Assembly (NCBI RefSeq): GCF_032341175.1
Contig: NZ_CP135435.1
Coordinates: 3,844,001 to 3,908,000, forward strand
Source: Bacillus sp. DTU_2020_1000418_1_SI_GHA_SEK_038
GTDB taxonomy: Bacteria; Bacillota; Bacilli; Bacillales; Cytobacillaceae
Length of the DNA stretch: 64,000 nt
Direction: 5' to 3'
The translations under genes were made by a program, and so were the position numbers. Below are positions 61,630 to 64,000 of this stretch, one piece after another. Positions within the stretch are counted from its first letter, which is position 1, and each line of letters starts with the position of its first letter. The notes under the pieces are model-generated. The model worked only from the letters and a program-made list of their open reading frames with translations. It did no database searches and was not told where the DNA came from.

Positions 61630-61988
61630 TACTTTTCTTTCGCATGCTCGAGCACTGCTTTTTGAATGATCAGATTTGCAATCGACATAATCACGGCCAT
61701 AAATAAAGCCGTTCCAAAACCTGCGATTTCAAAGGAGCTTCCCATAATGTCGTCCGTAATCATCAGCGTGACTGCATTGATCACAAACAGGAATAACCCT
61801 AAAGTCACTAAAGTCACAGGCAATGTTAAAATAATTAAAATCGGCCGAACGAGGATATTTAATATCGAGAGGATCGCACTTGCCCCAATTGCCGCACCGA
61901 AGCTCGATACATAAAAGGATTCATTTAAAAAACCTGCTATAGCCACAAATAATATGGCATTAATTAGTATTCCTGCAACCCATCTCAT
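61629..61988 (-). CDS. yvlD: Phage holin family 4-like membrane protein YvlD
   Basis: A 119-residue protein with four hydrophobic segments (MRWVAGILINAILFVAIAGF; ILSILNILVRPILIILTLPV; TLGLFLFVINAVTLMITDDI). This is the YvlD pattern, nominally a holin-like superfamily but a chromosomal membrane protein. It lies in the yvlA-yvlB-yvlD order; in B. subtilis a PspC-domain gene (yvlC) stands between, which is missing here. The yvl operon responds to envelope stress under sigma-W. Confidence 0.9.
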   Translation of the reverse strand: MRWVAGILINAILFVAIAGFLNESFYVSSFGAAIGASAILSILNILVRPILIILTLPVTLVTLGLFLFVINAVTLMITDDIMGSSFEIAGFGTALFMAVIMSIANLIIQKAVLEHAKEK

Positions 61989-62022
61989 ATTAAAACACCC
62001 CGTAAATTAAGCTCTCAACATT

Positions 62023-63138
62023 TTAAAAATCAACTGATTTTGCTTTATTGATATGAATAGCACCCGTTTTTGTTTCAGCTGTCAGCCTTAAAGACTGTTC
62101 TGAATGACTTACGGATTGGAAACGCAGTACCTTTTGGATCACTTCACTCTTATCCTCGACAATTTGGATTCCATCGAGATTAACATGCAGGCTTCCGAGA
62201 TTTGTTTTTAACTCCCCGTTAACTGTTAAATGATTCGGAATCTGCAATTCAACTTTGCCAGCCACAGCCTTCGCATCAATGACATCACATTTTCCATCCT
62301 GAATAGCGCAGAAAACATCGCCATTAAAAGAGTGAAGATCAATTTTTTGGTAACTACCATCCACATGGATCGCTCCATTCAGCGTTTCTGCCTCTATTTG
62401 TTCAATATGGCTCTTTTGAATAGAAATCTGTCCATTAGCGGTTTCCAACTCTGTATACTTGCCAACCATGTTTTGAATTGTAATTTTTCCATTAGCCGTT
62501 TTTGCCTTAAAGGTATCAGCCTTTAATTGCTGGCTGTCGATGGCCCCATTAAACATGCGGATTTTCACCTTATCATATTCCGTTTGCGGAATGTAAATAG
62601 CCGCATCCACCTTCATCCACTTTTGCTGTGTTGCGAAACGTAGCTTTTGTCCTTCAATCGCAAATGTAACATCATTTAAAAAGTTCCGCTGGGCTTCTTC
62701 CTGGTTTTCTACCCGGTACACCTTTGCCTTGCATTCAATGCGGACGTCCTTCTGCTCCCAAGGCAGAACCTCTATTTTCCCATTTGCGACATCCACATCT
62801 ACATCCTTAAAGGAGACATCCCCTTGTTGGAATATATGCGTTATTTCTACAGATTGACCAAAGTTAAAGTCCAAATCCATATCTTTGATTTTTTTAAAGG
62901 CTGAGTCTACAAAGTCTATAATTTTATCCTTTGCAGATTGGAACTTGTAATTGAAAGGCTCTTCCTTTTTGGCTTCCTCAAATTTTACAGTCGTGGAAAG
63001 CTCCTGAACAAGGTCTTCCTTCTTTCCTTCCGCCGTTTTACTTGTTTTCTCAAGCTCTTCTAATAGAAAAAGAGCCTCATCCACAGTCAATTTTCCATCT
63101 TCAACCATTTTAAGTATCCGCTTGCGTTCAGCTTGCAT
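62023..63138 (-). CDS. yvlB: DUF4097 beta-helix protein with SHOCT-like N-terminus (YvlB/LiaX-like)
   Basis: A 371-residue protein. The first 40 residues (MQAERKRILKMVEDGKLTVD then EALFLLEELEK) are a SHOCT-like helical pair; the rest is a repetitive beta-helix of the DUF4097 type with alternating ANGKI, FNGAI and LNGAI units. It resembles YvlB of B. subtilis and LiaX of enterococci, which act in envelope-stress sensing. It is upstream of yvlD in the same operon. Confidence 0.9.
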   Translation of the reverse strand: MQAERKRILKMVEDGKLTVDEALFLLEELEKTSKTAEGKKEDLVQELSTTVKFEEAKKEEPFNYKFQSAKDKIIDFVDSAFKKIKDMDLDFNFGQSVEITHIFQQGDVSFKDVDVDVANGKIEVLPWEQKDVRIECKAKVYRVENQEEAQRNFLNDVTFAIEGQKLRFATQQKWMKVDAAIYIPQTEYDKVKIRMFNGAIDSQQLKADTFKAKTANGKITIQNMVGKYTELETANGQISIQKSHIEQIEAETLNGAIHVDGSYQKIDLHSFNGDVFCAIQDGKCDVIDAKAVAGKVELQIPNHLTVNGELKTNLGSLHVNLDGIQIVEDKSEVIQKVLRFQSVSHSEQSLRLTAETKTGAIHINKAKSVDF

Positions 63139-63173
63139 ATCGTCCCCTCCAGCTAAATATGTTTATTTTTAAG

Positions 63174-63494
63174 CTAAAAAGTGTTTCCCATAAAAATCTG
63201 GATGCCTTTAATAATATTCCAAACTGCAACAATAAGACTAAGGACAACTGTAAATAGGACACTTCCGATGAACAGGACCGGAAACTCTATTTGATTCATC
63301 CCAATCCCTGTGATCGCTGCGTAAACAATCACTGGAACCGGGATCAACATGATAAGATGGGATAAAAACGCCTTCTTCGCATGATGCTTTGTTCTTTGAT
63401 CCTCTGTTGCAAAAAACAACACAAGTGGAAAAAGAATCCCAGCAAACAAAACACTCAAATAACTTAGTCCTGACAATACCTTACTCGTCTCCAT
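63174..63494 (-). CDS. yvlA: DUF4870 membrane protein (YvlA-like)
   Basis: A 106-residue protein starting METSKVLSGLSYLSVLFAGI, with three hydrophobic helices and the DUF4870 pattern QRTKHHAKKAFLSH. The ATG at 63494 is nine bases after AAAGGGAG. It precedes yvlB in the same order as B. subtilis yvlA-yvlB. Function unknown; probably part of the envelope-stress unit. Confidence 0.85.
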   Translation of the reverse strand: METSKVLSGLSYLSVLFAGILFPLVLFFATEDQRTKHHAKKAFLSHLIMLIPVPVIVYAAITGIGMNQIEFPVLFIGSVLFTVVLSLIVAVWNIIKGIQIFMGNTF

Positions 63495-63644
63495 TGTCAA
63501 CAGCTCCCTTTACCATTAATTACGAAAATGGATAAAGAAGGTTTCACTTTTAGGGAAGGTCCTTTTATTTATTTTTTCAATATGGATGTTAGTGGATTTT
63601 TTAAGTCGATTTCTGACCCTCCTTTGAACATTCAACTGCGGAGC

Positions 63645-63672
63645 AAAATAAAAACCGTCTATAATTAGACGG
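63645..63672 (-). terminator. Terminator after the coiled-coil gene
   Basis: CCGTCTA-ATTA-TAGACGG stem followed by five T residues on the minus strand. Confidence 0.85.
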
Positions 63673-63694
63673 CGCAGTTTTGTTAACCTATGGA

Positions 63695-64000
63695 CTATTT
63701 AAAGGCAGCAACTAGGTCGATTCGTGGCGCTTCCTTTCTCTTTACCTCATCAATCTTATTAACGAACATTTGAAACACCTTTCGCTTTTCATCAAGGTCC
63801 TTTATGTACTCTCGCAGCTCGTTGTATTTTTCTTCAAATGGCTTATGATATCTTTCACGGATATTTTCAATAATTTCTTCGTTCACAGTCGATTGAATGA
63901 CCTGCTTCGTGATGCCATATTTATACGTATAAACCTTTAATTCCTTCGCAACTTCTTCATACTCCAGATTGATCTGATCAAGAACCTCCGAAATATCCTC
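63695..64000 (-). CDS. Coiled-coil protein of unknown function, C-terminal part (gene runs off the window)
   Basis: On the minus strand the frame is open from the window edge to the TAA at 63695, giving 101 residues; a GTG at 63886 is inside it and is not needed as a start. The sequence is charged and helical (EKYNELREYIKDLDEKRKVF), with a C-terminus EAPRIDLVAAFK. I do not recognise the family. Confidence 0.7.
   Translation of the reverse strand, partial: EDISEVLDQINLEYEEVAKELKVYTYKYGITKQVIQSTVNEEIIENIRERYHKPFEEKYNELREYIKDLDEKRKVFQMFVNKIDEVKRKEAPRIDLVAAFK

Overview
The window is a chromosomal segment of a low-GC Bacillaceae bacterium (Bacillus in the broad sense: Mesobacillus, Neobacillus or Cytobacillus would all fit; species not determinable by eye). 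The evidence is synteny with the Bacillus subtilis yv-region: smpB-rnr-est-secG, cggR-gapA-pgk-tpiA-gpmI-eno, sigL, the lone tRNA-Arg beside clpP, crh-whiA-glmR-rapZ-yvcI, trxB-yvcD, the complete his operon, yvoF-ppaX-yvoD-lgt-hprK, and yvlA/B/D. Shine-Dalgarno sites are strong and several genes use TTG starts.

Layout. 1-3.2 kb: MocR-type regulator (cut by the window edge), two small membrane or lipoprotein genes and a stand-alone MurE-like ligase. 3.4-10 kb: a likely catabolic locus with a YtcJ-like amidohydrolase, a sodium/solute symporter with its DUF3311 partner, an allantoate-amidohydrolase-like M20 enzyme with an apparent AUU start, and a protein made of three tandem RidA domains. 10-11 kb: decayed DNA with an apparent transposase remnant. 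11-12.5 kb: a LAGLIDADG homing endonuclease gene next to ssrA (tmRNA), whose T-loop is split by a 279-nt group I intron; smpB follows. 12.5-27 kb: RNase R, esterase, SecG, a nonsense-interrupted NERD gene, the glycolytic operon with its CggR operator, and SigL. 27-38 kb: lactate permease, tRNA-Arg, CtsR-controlled clpP, the crh-rapZ operon, trxB and a TPR protein.

38.2-44.7 kb: six tightly overlapping plus-strand genes set into otherwise conserved housekeeping surroundings. They encode a ketosynthase III, an ATP-grasp ligase, an OleD-like SDR, a metallo-beta-lactamase-fold hydrolase, an F390-synthetase-like adenylating enzyme and a GNAT-like acyltransferase. This looks like a small biosynthetic cluster of unknown product and, with the tmRNA intron, is the most interesting content.

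44.7-48 kb: a methyltransferase, a nonsense-interrupted DinB gene, small membrane proteins and two long tandem-repeat arrays. 48-55 kb: hisZGDBHAFI. 55-64 kb: envelope and carbon-control genes, nagB, a sporulation-type amidase, the yvl genes and a coiled-coil gene cut by the window end.

Intergenic DNA is rich in repeats. Four unrelated tandem arrays share a 51-52 bp period. Three copies of a structured interspersed element sit in the clpP leader, inside the whiA/glmR operon and inside the his operon. Functions of conserved genes are assigned by recognising family motifs and synteny; nothing was searched or computed.
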